Shown here in pieces: positions 35,034 to 46,520 of a stretch of 64,000 nucleotides of DNA; the first letter of the stretch is position 1, and each line of letters opens with the position of its first letter. Made by a program: the position numbers and the translations under genes. Source of the DNA: Roridomyces roridus (taxonomy: Eukaryota > Basidiomycota > Agaricomycetes > Agaricales > Mycenaceae); contig JARKIF010000025.1 in assembly GCA_029378245.1 (NCBI GenBank), positions 620,001 to 684,000 on the forward strand. The letters are read 5' to 3'. Under the pieces are notes generated by a model. The model was not told where the DNA came from, made no database searches, and saw nothing but the letters and a program-made list of their open reading frames with translations.

Positions 35034-35674
35034 GAATTCAGGAGTCGATTCCAGCCACGGGCATCGTTGCGGTGTGGTGTTGGGGCGAAGAACCGAGAAG
35101 GCCTTGGTTGGACAAAAGCAGGCGCGAACAAGCCTTTATTATACGCCGACGCCTGGTTGCAGCATAACTGATAGGCGAGATAAAGTGATGTGGCGGACAA
35201 GCATCTTACCGGGCCGAGAACCGCCGTCTTCAAACTCCGACGTCCTTATTTCGATTCTTGGTTGCTGGATTGCCTCCATGTGTGTTCGCCCTTGAATCGT
35301 AAGCCGATCAGCCTGTTCCAATGCCATCAAAGTACCGGACGACGACTCACAAAGTGCTATGAGGGCGACGAAAGCCGGTTGACTCGGCCAGGCTACCCAG
35401 GGCTAAGCAGAATCAGGCCGCAGGCCGTCCTGACTCCTCAACGTTTTCGAACTTGTCGCCTAGCAAAGGAGGGACTTTGAAGAGCCAGCGGCACATCCAG
35501 GGTAGGGTCGGATCCATACGCGATAGGCCGCAGAGCTGGATGTCATCCCATCGCGACGACGGAAAGAGTGCCAGCTCATGCACATGGTGGTAGAAAAAAC
35601 AAAGCGATGATGTCAGTGATCACTGGGAACAAATAAACAATTTAACTGTCTCAAGCTTGCCTTCTCCCTCCATC
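35034..35674. other. intergenic
   Basis: No gene is supported. A plus-strand 96-codon frame at 35190-35480 has no motif. Probably promoter DNA for the flanking genes. Confidence 0.3.
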
Positions 35675-36412
35675 ATGAAAGTGTGCGTCGTCCCTGCCTG
35701 CATGTTTTAACCCCGCCGTCTGACTACAGCCCCACCCTCAGCGACTCCTACCCGTCCAACTTCAAACCAAATTTCAGCTGCGAGTACAGCGTCACGATCC
35801 CCCAACCCCTTTCCACTACTTTCCCCATCCTCGGCACGGACCAAGGCCTCGAGCGTGTCATCAGCCTCTCTTACCTCGCCTCCGACTTTACCACCCTCGA
35901 CAAGGACACCGTGACAGTCGAGGGCAAGCTCTTCGATGCCTCCGTGCGGACGGCACCATACTCGAATTCCGGGTTCCCTCGTCAGGCCTTTATATTCAAG
36001 GAAACCATCAAGATCTTGCCCGGGTTCAACCTTCACATAGGCGTACAGGGCACGTTTACCTGGGACGAGGAACAGCATGTCTCGCTCTACGAGATTTTGA
36101 CCGGTGCGCTCGCTTACCACTCCCATCCCTCATGTTCAAAGTATTATTCAGACAAAGGTGTTGTCGTCAGGAAGCTCCGCTGGTTCGAGGCTGTAGACGA
36201 CGGTACCACACGCGTCAGAGAGCGCATCGACGGGCAATGTCCACGGCTCTTGCAGGGACTCACTCAAAAGATGGCTCGGGATGCGCACAAGTACGTCCTT
36301 TTTCTCTTCCTAACTCAGGGCCTCATACAGTCAAGGGCCCACATGGACTCGTACCACACGCTATTCTGAGGTCGCCAGAGGCGATTCAGAGAGAGAGAGA
36401 GCATGCGATTAG
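35675..36412 (+). CDS. hypothetical protein, unrecognised family
   Basis: A compact gene with a 2.67-codon first exon (ATGAAAGT, 35675-35682), a 47-base intron, a long exon 35730-36290, a 40-base intron 36291-36330 and a last exon. The spliced protein starts MKVPTLSDSYPSNFKPNFS and reads cleanly (FSCEYSVTIPQPLSTTFPIL; TVEGKLFDASVRTAPY; GFNLHIGVQGTFTWDEEQH; RKLRWFEAVDDGTTRVRERI). Splicing the last intron gives a C-terminus to the TAG at 36410-36412; read-through of the intron would end at 36369 instead. About 214 residues, no signal peptide, probably cytosolic. I cannot name the fold; mixed beta-strand text suggests a small beta-rich domain. Confidence 0.6.
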
Positions 36413-37489
36413 GACGCCGAGGTGAAGTTCAGTCCACGTATGTATGTACACAATGCACATTACCGATCACCAAAGGATTCTGCCTCTGAATCACCCGGCA
36501 CTCGACTCACAATTATACCCAAGGGTCGTGGTCGCCAATCAGTCTCACGTTATGCACAAGAGCGAATTTAACGACACACCGAAGCGACAAGAGTCCCAAG
36601 AAAATCGCCCGACGCATCTTCAAGTTCAACCTGGGCCTACACCTCGCGTCCCGGTACCACCACCTGAATATACCCATTATACGCTTAGTTTTTCTCCGCT
36701 CTGGAGCTCCTCTGCACCAGGACCTGACTCGATCTTACCACTTGAACTGTTGGAAATGGGATCGCGACGCTCCGCTCTTCGTTGCCCCTGGATACTCCCC
36801 TGTCTGTCACCGCTACTTTATATAGTCTGTATGCGTCAATTTACATTTAGTCTTTCCTCGTATCCCTCTTCCTCTCTGTGTGGTACCTGTACCCAGCGAC
36901 TCCCCGAACCTTCGTTTTAACATGAACTCTTTGGCAGGACTCCGAATCAGACGGAGTTAGACCTTGGTCAGACCGCCCGGTGGATTTTGCCAGCCACCAA
37001 TGATCTGCCCGTCATGCTCCTTGCCTTGTCGGCTTAACGGGCACCGGGCCTGCGTCCGACATCAACTACCCTCTCACTCGTGCCACAAAATTAGAACACG
37101 ACGCCCATTTTATTAGATGAGGCGCGCGCTGCCAGTCCACCCTCGAGGCAAGATGTTTATCACTACGCCGTCTGAGATTGCACTACCATTGTACCAAGAA
37201 ACGGCCGGTGACTCCGGGATACACCTCGAGATCTGGTTTCTTATGACGGTTGGTTTCCTCTTGACAGTTTGGCGCGCAACTTGCAAGAAGACCAACAAAA
37301 TCGAATGCCGAGCCACACCCACACCCACCCCATCTCAACCCTGCACATTAATTCATTGACAGTAGTCACCAACTCAATACTGCCATCCGTCAAATAAACG
37401 AACAACCGTGCATTACATCGTTTCCGAGAGGCGTCACCGTATAAAAGGACTCCAAACTCCCCCGAAGAATCAGCATCCAACTGAGATCG
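36413..37489. other. intergenic
   Basis: No gene is supported; the 158-codon plus frame at 36444-36920 has biased text without a motif. A TATA-like TATAAAAGGAC at 37439 lies 50 bases upstream of the next start and is a likely promoter. Confidence 0.35.
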
Positions 37490-38673
37490 ATGATCAGGCT
37501 CTCCTCCTGGACCCTCCTCACCGCCATCCTCGCCTTCCAAGGCGTTGACGCAGCGTTCAACTACTCCATGAACATCGACGTGAATAGTCGATCCTGCGCT
37601 TCGCTTTCTTGCGGGATCACTGCCACGTACGTCGCTGGCCAGGTAAGCGGACCTCTTTCTCCTTTGTCAATGTGAAAGACTTCGATAATCCACCTAGATT
37701 GTGGCTTTTGACTGCGTCCACGCGAGCTCCAACGTGATCAACGGAAGCGTGTAAGTCTTCCTCCACCCTCCCTCTCCTTGCGAATACGTCCACTAATCTC
37801 TGGATTTGAAGGTGGTGGGCTAGAGATCCTGCCAAGGATTTCGTGCCCGTTGGCGATATGATCGGCGTCGATGGGTTTAGTGTTTTCCCGGCTCCGGCTT
37901 GGCTTGAAGCCGCCGGCTTGGGCTTGGCTTAGGCCGGCTCCGGCTTCCAGATTGGCCAAGCCGGAGCCGAAGCCGTCAGACCCGGCTGGCTTGGGCCCGG
38001 CTCCGGCTTAGCCGGCGGCTTTGAACCAATTTTTTTTTCGTGCCTTGGAAGCTCCATTCTTGACATCACTTATTGCTACTCATGTGTACAGTGTTTATCC
38101 AGCCGGTTGCAGTTCACAATTCAGTCTCAAGACGGGAATACGAACCGGATTGAAACCCAACGTCAGTGATGGCTTGGTGATGGTCATCAGCTGTCAATGT
38201 CTCGTTCAAGTTTGGCTCAAGTTTGGCTCAATAATGTACAACCAAGTTCAAGGGGAATAAAGGACTGATTCTAAGCAATTTTACAGTTGGATTGAGTAAG
38301 GGTGGGGTCCTCACAGCGGCCAAAAAAAAATATGTGTCGAAGCCGGGGCTTAGCCGCCGGCTTCGGGCTTGAGAAATCCCAAGCCGGAGCCCTAAGCCGG
38401 GGTGCACAGCCGGCTTGGGCTTGGCTTGGCCCGGCTAAGCCGGACCCCGGCTTGGCCGGCTTCGGGCTTCGAGCCGTAGCCGGCAAAACACTAGATGGGT
38501 TTCCCTGTGACAGTGAGTTCGCGGAAGTATTCGCTGGACATCCCGAACTGACTGCACCGCAATACAAGCACACCTCGGCCTGTGCGCTAGCCTGCCGTCG
38601 TCGTAAGAAGCCTGGATGTCTGCATATATACAGTTTTATTCGGCCTGAAATATCAATCGTCGATCATGTCTGA
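37490..38673 (+). pseudogene. small secreted protein gene interrupted by a hAT-like MITE
   Basis: The start MIRLSSWTLLTAILAFQGVDA is a strong signal peptide. Exons 37490-37642, 37698-37750 and from 37812 join in frame to give a small cysteine-containing domain (SRSCASLSCGITATYVAGQI; VAFDCVHASSNVINGSVWWA) that resembles extracellular SH3b-like modules. That is an inference from the cysteine and tryptophan spacing. The coding text runs to MIGVDG at 37875 and is then broken by a 616 bp element (37878-38493). Past the element the same frame continues (FPCDSEFAEVFAGHPEL) to a stop at 38671-38673. Inside the element there are stops, so the copy should be non-functional unless the element is spliced out. 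A TATA-like box lies 50 bases upstream. Confidence 0.75.
37878..38493. mobile_element. hAT-like MITE inserted in a gene, 616 bp
   Basis: Exact 8 bp target duplication GATGGGTT at 37870-37877 and 38494-38501. Ends are inverted repeats starting TAGTGTTTTCCCGGCT and finishing AGCCGGCAAAACACTA (about 28 bp with a few mismatches). Both shoulders are packed with CCGGCTTGG/AAGCCGG words, giving strong GC-rich secondary structure. The centre is unrelated AT-richer DNA. No transposase frame. Size, ends and duplication fit a non-autonomous hAT element. Confidence 0.9.
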
Positions 38674-39044
38674 CTTGCTGTGCTTTGTGTGGACACTCCC
38701 TTCTCCCACCATGATCTCCACAGCTGCGGCATTGGAGAGCGGGGTGCGAAGAGCTGTGTGGGATGCTTGCGGGAGTGGATCGTGCCTGTGCTCACCGCAC
38801 TCGAGTTGGTGGAGTGTACGGCGCCGATTGAGGTACACGGCTGGCAACCACTCTGCTTTCTCGGGCGGGTCAAGGTCGGTTTGGTAATATCCAACACAGT
38901 GGAACATGGCTTGCAATGGTTGAATTCATCCCACTCTCAGCAAAAGTTTGGGCGGGAACACACAAGCGATGTACCTAGATTTGCGGAACAGGAAAGCCAC
39001 AATATCAAGAAATTCCAAGACCATACAACAGTCTGTCCGTCCGT
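38674..39044. other. intergenic
   Basis: A plus-strand open frame (38680-39078) runs into the end of F-box copy C on the other strand and has no recognised motif. Not called as a gene. Confidence 0.3.
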
Positions 39045-40710
39045 TCAAAAGGTGAATACAGTCATCATCCCCATCTAGGTACAGTCAGCGAATATCGAAC
39101 GGGAATATCAAAAGAATCGCGCACTTTGTTCTCAACAATAATGTGGTCTTGGTCCATCAGGACTGATTCGAAATCTTGGTCGATGGCGCGAAGGGTGCGG
39201 CGAAAGGGCAGGTACGTGGTGACGGGGTCCTCAAAGGGTGCGCCTCGAATAGTGCTTTGTCCCAGAACCAAGGTATCCGATTCATCTTCACCCCGGTCGT
39301 CTCCAGGAATTACACTAAAGTCCAGCACTTCCAACTGAGGTTGATCCTCATGATCAACGCCGAGAATGACAACGCGTTCGCCGTACGCAGTCCCAGGCCT
39401 GTCGAAGGGGTGAGTTCCATTACATTAGGGCAGATTTCAACTCTACGTGAACCAATCAAACTCATCTCCCGGGAGAATCCTAGTATTTCGGGGACCCCAG
39501 TCCTCCCACTCCAGATCAATGCAATCCGTTCCGCTCTGCCGCAGATACCGAGAAATGTATCCTGCCAGCGTGCGATGATGAACCATAAGTCGCATCCAAT
39601 GAGGCCCCTCCTCGTGCGTCAGTCGGTATAGGAAGAAGTAAATGCGGTTGTCATTTCCGGGGGAGAAAGACCTGCAAGTCGGGTGTGCACATAGAGGCCC
39701 ACTGTGGACCCCGATGGCCGACGGCTCCCAAAGGAACTCTCCATCCGCGCGCTCGGCCTTTGGGAACCGCAGCCGCGCGACGTGTACTGCGCCTTCCGAA
39801 TCGGGGCCCTTCTCCGGTGTAATCATGAAGATGTCGATGCATCCAGAATCCACGCGACATGCGGTAACAAACGCGCGCGGGGAGATGAATTGAAAGGTGG
39901 GTCGGTCTGTATCCAGTTGGACGTCCTAGGGGATGACAATGTATCAGGACACGGTGTTCGCATTGCGCTGGATCATACCGACCGCAAGCAAAGCACCTGT
40001 GCGCCAATTCCACACTCGAATGACACCCGGGTCCGCAAACGATATCCCCACCGCGTCGTCGGCTATGAGAATCGAAATTGCCTCGTCGTCGTCGGTTCCA
40101 ACAGGGATAGTTGGATGGCGAGCCATCGGATGGGGTTGATTCGCCGTGAGAGAACGCAACGCCAGAGTGAGAGACCCGAAGCCAGATACTGGGGTATACA
40201 CAACGGCCAACAAGTCCTGCGTCGGGTCCATCGTCAAGGACATGCATGTGTCAGGATCGACGCCAAGTACGTGCTTCGTAACACGAGAGTCTTCTTGCAA
40301 TGGGAGGGTGTAGATATTTGGTCCGTTCTCCTGAAGCGCAAGAATACCGGCGGCCAGCGCACGCGCCCTGACAGTGGGCACTAACGCTGGCAGGCTCACT
40401 GCCGTCTTTGACCTCCACTCGAGCCTGCGCCAGGCACGCCGATGCTCGACGAGTGCTTGCCGTTTGTCCGCCGTCGTCATTGAGCTTTGGAGTCCGCATA
40501 CGAGGCCAGCCTTCCAGAGCTCCAGTTGGTACTGAATTTGCGAGCAGCCGGCGATTGTCTCCTGCCACTGACGCGAAACCTATAGAGAAGTCAATGTGGG
40601 CCCGTGGAGATGACATGAGAGCGCACGGAAGAACATATAAGAGTCGTCTGAGGTTCCAAAAGCAAAAGAATGCGGCATAGTATCCCTGGGGGCGCGTCCG
40701 AAAGACTCAT
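39045..40710 (-). CDS. F-box family protein, copy C (intact)
   Basis: Intact member of the F-box family. Exons 40710-40627, 40579-39983, 39925-39447, 39398-39125 and 39074-39045 sum to 1464 bases, 488 codons, with all phases matching. Exon 1 is the F-box (DAPPGILCRILLLLEPQTTL). Body motifs: QWQETIAGCSQ, MDPTQDLLAVVY, RVWNWRTGALLAVG, LEWEDWGPRNTRIL, TTYLPFRRTLR. The last exon is 30 bases ending MTVFTF. No signal peptide or membrane helix. The expected role, from the F-box alone, is substrate choice in an SCF E3 ligase in cytosol or nucleus; the substrate is unknown. The repeated WNWRTG and QDLL patterns suggest propeller blades, which is inference. Its promoter side carries DNA similar to that upstream of copy B. 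Confidence 0.85.
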
Positions 40711-40790
40711 GATGAGGGTGGAAAGCAGAAGAGCACGGATTACATAACTTGCTGAGAGGAGTTTGATCTGCCAATGTCACACGTCACGCT

Positions 40791-41297
40791 GTGACTCTCG
40801 TTTTTTGCTTCCGCCTCGTCCCGACGTCCCCAGCTCTGGTCATCGCTCTGGCCAAGCTCGTGCGCGTACAAGTCTCGATATCCCCCCGTCTTCCGTACCC
40901 GACGACCGAAGTTTCCCACGTTTGCACACCGCCCTCCATGTACCCGAGAGGCTCGGAGGTGGTCGCGCTCTGCAGTGAAATCGCCGCCACACCTCAACTG
41001 GGGCATGCAGGGCTTGAAGGGCTTCTGGTCTTTGACTACCCGTCTCGCTGCGAGGATCTAGCTCGATTAGTCCGCACCTGCCCTCGACCGACGCTCTTTG
41101 GAGTCACCAAGACACTTTGATTCATCTCGAGGACTATGCCGGAGCATGCATGGGATATAGCTGAGATGAAGGAAAAGGTTTACGACGAGGAAGATTCTGA
41201 GTCATACGACTTGTACGAGGATGAGGGTTCTGAGCCGGGGTCGCTTGAGATAATTGTCGGGTTTGCATCGCCGTGTGCTTCCAGTAGTTCTGACTAG
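40791..41297 (+). pseudogene. possible degraded hypothetical gene
   Basis: One frame runs from 40791 (MTLVFCFRLVPTSPALVIAL) across a single TGA at 41118-41120 to an acidic C-terminus (KVYDEEDSESYDLYEDEG) ending at 41297. The acidic tail looks like real protein; the part before is less convincing. It could be a gene with a missed intron or a broken one. Family unknown. Confidence 0.3.
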
Positions 41298-42319
41298 TTT
41301 TTAGGCATTTAACCGCGCGGCAACCGCAGACCATTGTACCCGGTTCTTCTCCTGCTCACGACGAGTAAGTTCCTTTGAAGACACACGCTTCGACCTCAAG
41401 ACGTCGAACGTTTACGACGTCCACCCCGGGTGAATTCCTCTTTCTCAGGCTGGAGAGCCTTCACTGGTATCCCAATACCCAGACTCTCCGCCGCACCCCC
41501 GTCTGCCCCTGTCTCCAGGAATAATTCATCTTGAACCCAGAGCGTCCTGCTTTGCCGACGAGCGTCTCTTCCCGAAACAGCTGACCGCTTTCCGTACGTT
41601 GAAGCTGACCGCCCCCCTGTGAGCAACGGCATATCAAGAAATCCTGTGCAAAAGCGAAACGATGCACCGATTTTACAAAGCTCGGACTCAAATGGGAACC
41701 AAGGAGATGGGGAGGGAACTCAACGCTTCCAGTGAACAACAAAAATAAACAAACCGGACACCCACGTTAACGCCGCCTGGAGTCGAACCAAGGACCAGCC
41801 AGGGACTCCTGCTCACCGAAATAGCTCGCCCAGGAGGGCTTGCGGATTTGACCGTGTCAGCATGGGATGCTCGGCCTCACAAATTCGTGGCCATACTGCG
41901 TCAAGTTACCGAGCGCCGCTCTTCGGGGCCCATGGGAAATCGATTCCATTCAGCTGTGATCAGGGTTTGTCCACACGGTTCGAATCTCATGTAAAGTCCC
42001 AACACTTTTGCAGCTGTGTCCGGTGGATTATTGCCCACTGATGTCGTATGATTCAGACGTATGGGTGGCAGACTCAGAACAACCTGCCAACCTCCCGCTC
42101 GGCTGCACGGCATCACTCGGAAAATGCGCTTCAAACTGCATGCTCCTCCCAATTGGCCACTCATTCTTGACGTATTCCAGCTCGGGACCTCTTCCCAAAC
42201 CAGAGGGAAGTTACCTCGGTCACATTTTTTTGCTCATGTGCTCCTCCGCGGCCGGTTGATAGCTGTGAACGAGGTTATGAGCTTGACGGGCAGAGGGGAA
42301 TCACCAAGTACGATTTACA
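41298..42319. other. intergenic with repeats
   Basis: Contains sequence related to 31490-31935 (at 41640-42060) and one tRNA-like box-B module (41779-41789, minus strand) with an A5 run 35-40 bases away. No gene is seen. Confidence 0.4.
41741..41860 (-). ncRNA. tRNA-like Pol III-type module 1
   Basis: On the minus strand GGTTCGACTCC (complement of 41779-41789) matches the Pol III box B, inside a short T-arm-like stem (CTTGG..CCAGG). A T5 run follows at about 41746-41742. No matching 5' acceptor strand is present, so it is not a normal tRNA gene. Confidence 0.35.
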
Positions 42320-43640
42320 TCAGTTGCCAAACGATGAATTCAAACTCCGCGCAACCTTGTGATTTCCGGCTCACGGCAACTCATCCGGCCCGTAGACGGC
42401 CCAGCAATAGCTCGATAGCGTACCCAGTTGAAAACCGGTCGACGTGGCCGCAGCTGAAAACCTCGTGTCGGCGGTTCCAGCGCGCACGTCTGACCTCTTG
42501 TGTCACACACTGGCACCGAAATTAAAGAACGACTCTGGCTGGCTGGAACCGCAGTGGTGTCGGTGCATTTCAGTTGGTTGGTGGCCGGCCGCCTCCAGTC
42601 CAGGTTAATCGGTGACTCGTGAGTCCAGGCCCTTATCTATTGGATGGCACGACGGCGGCAGTACTACTCACAACGATTGGCACTGTCTGCGTCCCGGACC
42701 AATGCAGTCTTGAATTCCTGTGCTAGCATGACTCGAGTCGCTCTCAATGCCAGAATTGGCATATTTCCATAAAGAGACAGTCCCGAGCTTGTCCTGCTTC
42801 TCTGGCGTCCAGGCAATTTCCAGGTCTATAAATGCTGGTCACTGATCACCTCGACGCAGCCGCGCCTCATCGATAGCCTCGAAACGGAAAATCTCCAAAC
42901 AGGACCGATCGGATTCGCCGCGATCGAGTGGGTGATTCCAGGAAATTGGCCATTGATGACGGGTTGAAATTTGTGAAACCCGATCTCGATATCTTGAGAT
43001 TGAGATTTAACGGCATACATACGCGCCCGCTGTTGCCCACAAGTGCAATCAGCGCGTAAATGAAAATTTCCACCCGCAATCTTATCGTCGGTGCCGTACA
43101 CTGCAGGCGCGGGAAATGATCGGTGATCCGCCGCTTCATCGAATTCCGTCTCGACGTCGAACCCCGAAGCAACCGACGATCACCGGTGCCCCTTCCCATG
43201 CCCGGAACAGCACGGCCTCGTGCATGTCTTGGCGGCGGCCTTCGCGATTCGCGAACACCACCACGAACAATGCCGAGGTACCCACTTCCAACGCCGTGGA
43301 CCATGGTGCTATGTGTTGTGGAACAACCTGCGCTTCGCGAATCTGAATCTAATTCCGCGAACTTCGAGTGACTCCGAGTTGGATGGCGGGTGGGGGTATG
43401 TCCGCAATGCTGGCCGCAGTCTGCACCAATCTAACGGGCGCCTTCATTTCCGCGGCCCACCATGGCTTCGCGATGTTTTCATTTTCTCTCGGTTGCCTTC
43501 GTTCTCTCATGTCGTCCCAATTTAGCCTGGGGCACAAAGAGGAATATCCGTCGGCGCCCCGCGTTGTCGAAATCTTTCATGGGAACGCACACGATACCCC
43601 CGACCGCCGATCGTTGGAAGAACCGCTTTGACGTGGGACC
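42320..43640 (-). repeat. dispersed repeat R2, copy 1 (about 1.3 kb)
   Basis: Read on the minus strand, 43640 to 43075 matches the reverse complement of 56100-56700 (shared CTTGGCGGCGGCCTTCGCGATTCGC, in part AGCCTGGGGCACAAAGAGGAA). Continuing, 43180 to 42330 matches 60700-61590 on the plus strand (GGCGGCCGGCCACCAACCAA; GAGATTTTCCGTTTCGAGGCTATCGATGA in part). So this copy links the two shorter ones. It has a TATA-like TTTATAAATGC near 42830 (minus). Short frames in it are not conserved between copies. Class unknown. Confidence 0.7.
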
Positions 43641-43939
43641 TAGGTAAAATTATCTCCAATTTCAACATTAATTTTGCCGCGGCTCCAACTTAGACGGCGC
43701 GCCAAACTTCCGCCGCTTTTTGTCTATTGACGGGCGGAGGCTGCCGCAGAATTGGTTCAATTTTGATTCACTGGCCCGAGGCCCGACTCGGGCGTTACCA
43801 CAACACGTACACGAGCGCCACAACACGCCGTTTCCTGCAGGCGACCAAGAAAAAATGTTGGAAAGGAGGTCACTGCCATTCAAGCGGTGCTAGCAGTCTC
43901 GCATGTGATACACCGAATATTCCCCGGCCGTGGCGAGTG
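43641..43939. other. intergenic
   Basis: No gene or repeat could be supported in this stretch. Confidence 0.3.
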
Positions 43940-44070
43940 AAAAAGACTTCGAATCTGGATTGTGTATGCGAAGGCGTTGGAGTCGAACCAGCAGCTGACA
44001 GAGACAACTGTGGCGTGGGTCTGTTTGCAAGCTCGTACTCCGTTACGCTTCAGCGCATCACCGTGACCGA
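43940..44070 (-). ncRNA. tRNA-like Pol III-type module 2
   Basis: Box B GGTTCGACTCC is the complement of 43979-43989; a T5 run lies 35 bases downstream (43940-43944). No canonical cloverleaf was found. Confidence 0.35.
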
Positions 44071-44207
44071 GATTGCCGCATTTCCCAAGAGCACAAGTGA
44101 ACGTCTCAAGTTCCAGCGTCAGCTCGTCAGCACTGTGCCGGTGACATCGGTATCGCTTGGCGTAGCAGGGAATTAGCAGTCGATGTGAGCGGTGAACCTC
44201 TCTCAGC

Positions 44208-44345
44208 AAAAAAAAAAAAGTTCAGACCTCACCGCATTATGACCGGCGCGCCCGGATTCGAACCAGGATCTCCGAGGGATAGGAATTGGTGCCAGCCGCA
44301 TGCTAGCGGGCGTCGCTGTTTCCCGGTATGCAGCTGCTGATGTCC
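44208..44345 (-). ncRNA. tRNA-like Pol III-type module 3
   Basis: Perfect box B GGTTCGAATCC (complement of 44254-44264) in a T-arm stem CCTGG..CCGGG with a 12-base T run (44208-44219) 35 bases downstream. An anticodon-arm-like GCTAGCATGCGG lies upstream, as in tRNA-Ala(AGC), but the 5' half does not pair. Confidence 0.45.
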
Positions 44346-44706
44346 ATCCAGTCGACTGGGGACGTGAGATGTACACCTAATTCGAACCTGCCTATATCCC
44401 GCGGCACCGATTGAGCACTCGCTACTCCCCGCCACCCTGCGAGTGTCGGATCTATAATATGTGGCAGAGTCTTGGCGACGAATTCTTGCAAGCAAAAGAG
44501 CATGAAATGTACGACATAGCTGGATTCCCACCCGAGTTGAACCACAATTCCAATTTCCCATATCCAACGGGGTTCCGAGAGACCGGCGAAGGTTGATCCA
44601 CTGGCAGTTAGCGACGGATTCCAGCGTATACGGGCACTACGATGCGGCGAGGTACCCAGGACCCACCGATGTAGAACAATAAAATCTAGTTGAATTTGAA
44701 CAAGCG

Positions 44707-44830
44707 AAAAAAGAGACCGCTATGGACACGCGAGCGCCCCGCCTGGAATCGAACCAGGATCTCCTGCATAGAACAAACTTCTGGAGATACCGAAGAACAG
44801 CAGGTGCATGCCACATGCGTCAAGGACTTG
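44707..44830 (-). ncRNA. tRNA-like Pol III-type module 4
   Basis: Box B GGTTCGATTCC (complement of 44745-44755) lies in a 5 bp T-arm stem CCTGG..CCAGG, followed by a T6 run (44707-44712). The upstream 75 bases (GACGCATGTGGCATGCACCTG) match the plus-strand module at 54784-54880, showing a repeat family rather than chance motifs. Confidence 0.5.
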
Positions 44831-45119
44831 CTTTTGTGTTCTGCTCACGGGTGTAGATTGTATGGCTGCAGATAAACAAGTATCAAATCCGCGATAACGG
44901 ACTCAATTGCACCCCGATTTCCGGCGAGCACGGCCGAGAGTGAGCGGTCCCGAGTCAAGCCGTTCTGAATCTTGATCTCGAAAGCGTCCTCCACGATGCT
45001 GCGAAGATGAACGACACCCGGGACCTGCTAGCGAACGACTGTTCTGCACATTGATCAAAATTGCAGTCAGGTTGGATCAGCGGTTGCGTAGCACTAGCAG
45101 GCGCGCGCGCATACCACAC

Positions 45120-46520
45120 GTGCTTCGAGGCTTATTTGGATGGAGTGGGAGTCACAGCTAACCTGGTCTGGGCGTCTTAAGCGGCTCGACTCTAAAAAAG
45201 GCCTGAGTGTCCAAATTTATGCGGCCACCGGGAGGTGAACCAAGATCTTCGCGTTCCGAAGAGCTGCGTTCAGAAGAACTTGAGATGTCGAGTACCCTCA
45301 CCCATGTTATTTGTTGGGAATCTGAGACGTGCTTATTCAGTGCCTCATTTCGAGTGGGGGAAAAACACTACAGCTCTCCTATCCCCCAGCTGGATTCGAA
45401 CCAGGATGGCAATGACTCGAATCATCCGCAGTGCGGGAATGTTCATGTACATGGGTGACTTGCAATTGGCAATGTGCTCTCAGTCGAGGGCGCGTAATTG
45501 GAGTGGATTGGAATGCGTTGATTATTCATTGTCTGTCAGAAACTGCAACGAAAAGAGAACTTCCCGTGGTTTCTCTCATGCCCAAGTTACAAACCTGATC
45601 GAAATGGGTTAAGGATTAGCTGCACATTACCATACGACGTACGAGACACGTCTCCCTGCATGGGGTGAGAGTGGGAATCACAGCTAACTTGCGCTGGGCG
45701 TCCTGATTGACCAAATCGAGTCGAAAAAAGGTTGAGTCGGCGGATCTATATATGTTCCCACCTGGAGTTGAACCAGGACTTTCGACGCGTTACGCCGTTG
45801 AGAAAGGATTGGCGGTACTGGAGATTCAAATCTGGAGTGCGCTCACCCATGCTACTCGGTAGGCAACTCAGAGTCGGGTCGGACGCGTTTGCGAGCGGAG
45901 GAAAAAAAAAACCACGATATCACAGCTTCATTCCTCTGCTTGGATTCGAACCAGGAATCATGTTCTTTTTCTGTTGGCGCTTGATAGAGGCACGAGATGT
46001 TCAGAGTCGACTTATGGGATGCCTACAGAATTGGTCCACTGATACGCATACGGGATGAAGAATTCGGTCTGCGAAATAGGATTAGCGGGAACATATAGGA
46101 GATACGTCGAGGCTTACTGGAATATGCTCTTGGAGTCACGACACTACCAACCTCAGCTGAGCGTCTGGAGCCACTCAAGTCGAAAAATTTTTGGAGGGGT
46201 TGTGTGCTATGCTCCCACCAGGAGTTGAACCAGGACTTGTCACTTTGGACGCGTTACGCCCTGAGAACTTAGGAGTGGCGTGTGCTTGACATACAGGGTC
46301 CGCTCACCGATGTTACTCGGTAGGCAACTCAGAGTGCGGTCGGAGCATTGCGAGCAGGGAAAAAAAAAAACCGCGCTGGATCGCCCACAATATTCATCTG
46401 CCTGGATTCGAACCAGGAATCATCTGCTGTCGGCGGTCGATAAGTAGAGGCACGAGATGTCCAGAGGAGTTGATCCTATGGGGATGCCTGCAGAATTACC
46501 AGTTCACTTGTCGGTCTGCG
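45120..46520 (-). repeat. three tandem double tRNA-like units
   Basis: Three diverged units of about 400-500 bp: 45120-45640, 45650-46075 and 46110-46520. Shared landmarks include CTCGGTAGGCAACTCAGAGT, GGACGCGTTACGCC and GAGGCACGAGATGT. Each has two minus-strand box-B modules: 45231-45241 and 45392-45402; 45764-45774 and 45942-45952; 46221-46231 and 46404-46414. Each box B is followed 25-40 bases downstream by a T5-T11 run (45194-45199, 45361-45365, 45724-45729, 45902-45911, 46183-46187, 46360-46370). In the first type a D-arm-like TAGCATGGGTGAGCG lies about 80 bases upstream of box B, with a weak 5/7 acceptor pairing. No protein frame is conserved. Confidence 0.65.

Noticed and set aside
38680..39078. 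132-codon plus-strand frame
   Set aside because: Overlaps the 3' exon of intact F-box copy C and has no recognisable domain or splice support.
44229..46420. Ordinary tRNA genes at the box B sites
   Set aside because: The 5' acceptor strand does not pair (at best 5 of 7) and box A to box B spacing is too long; kept as tRNA-like modules instead.
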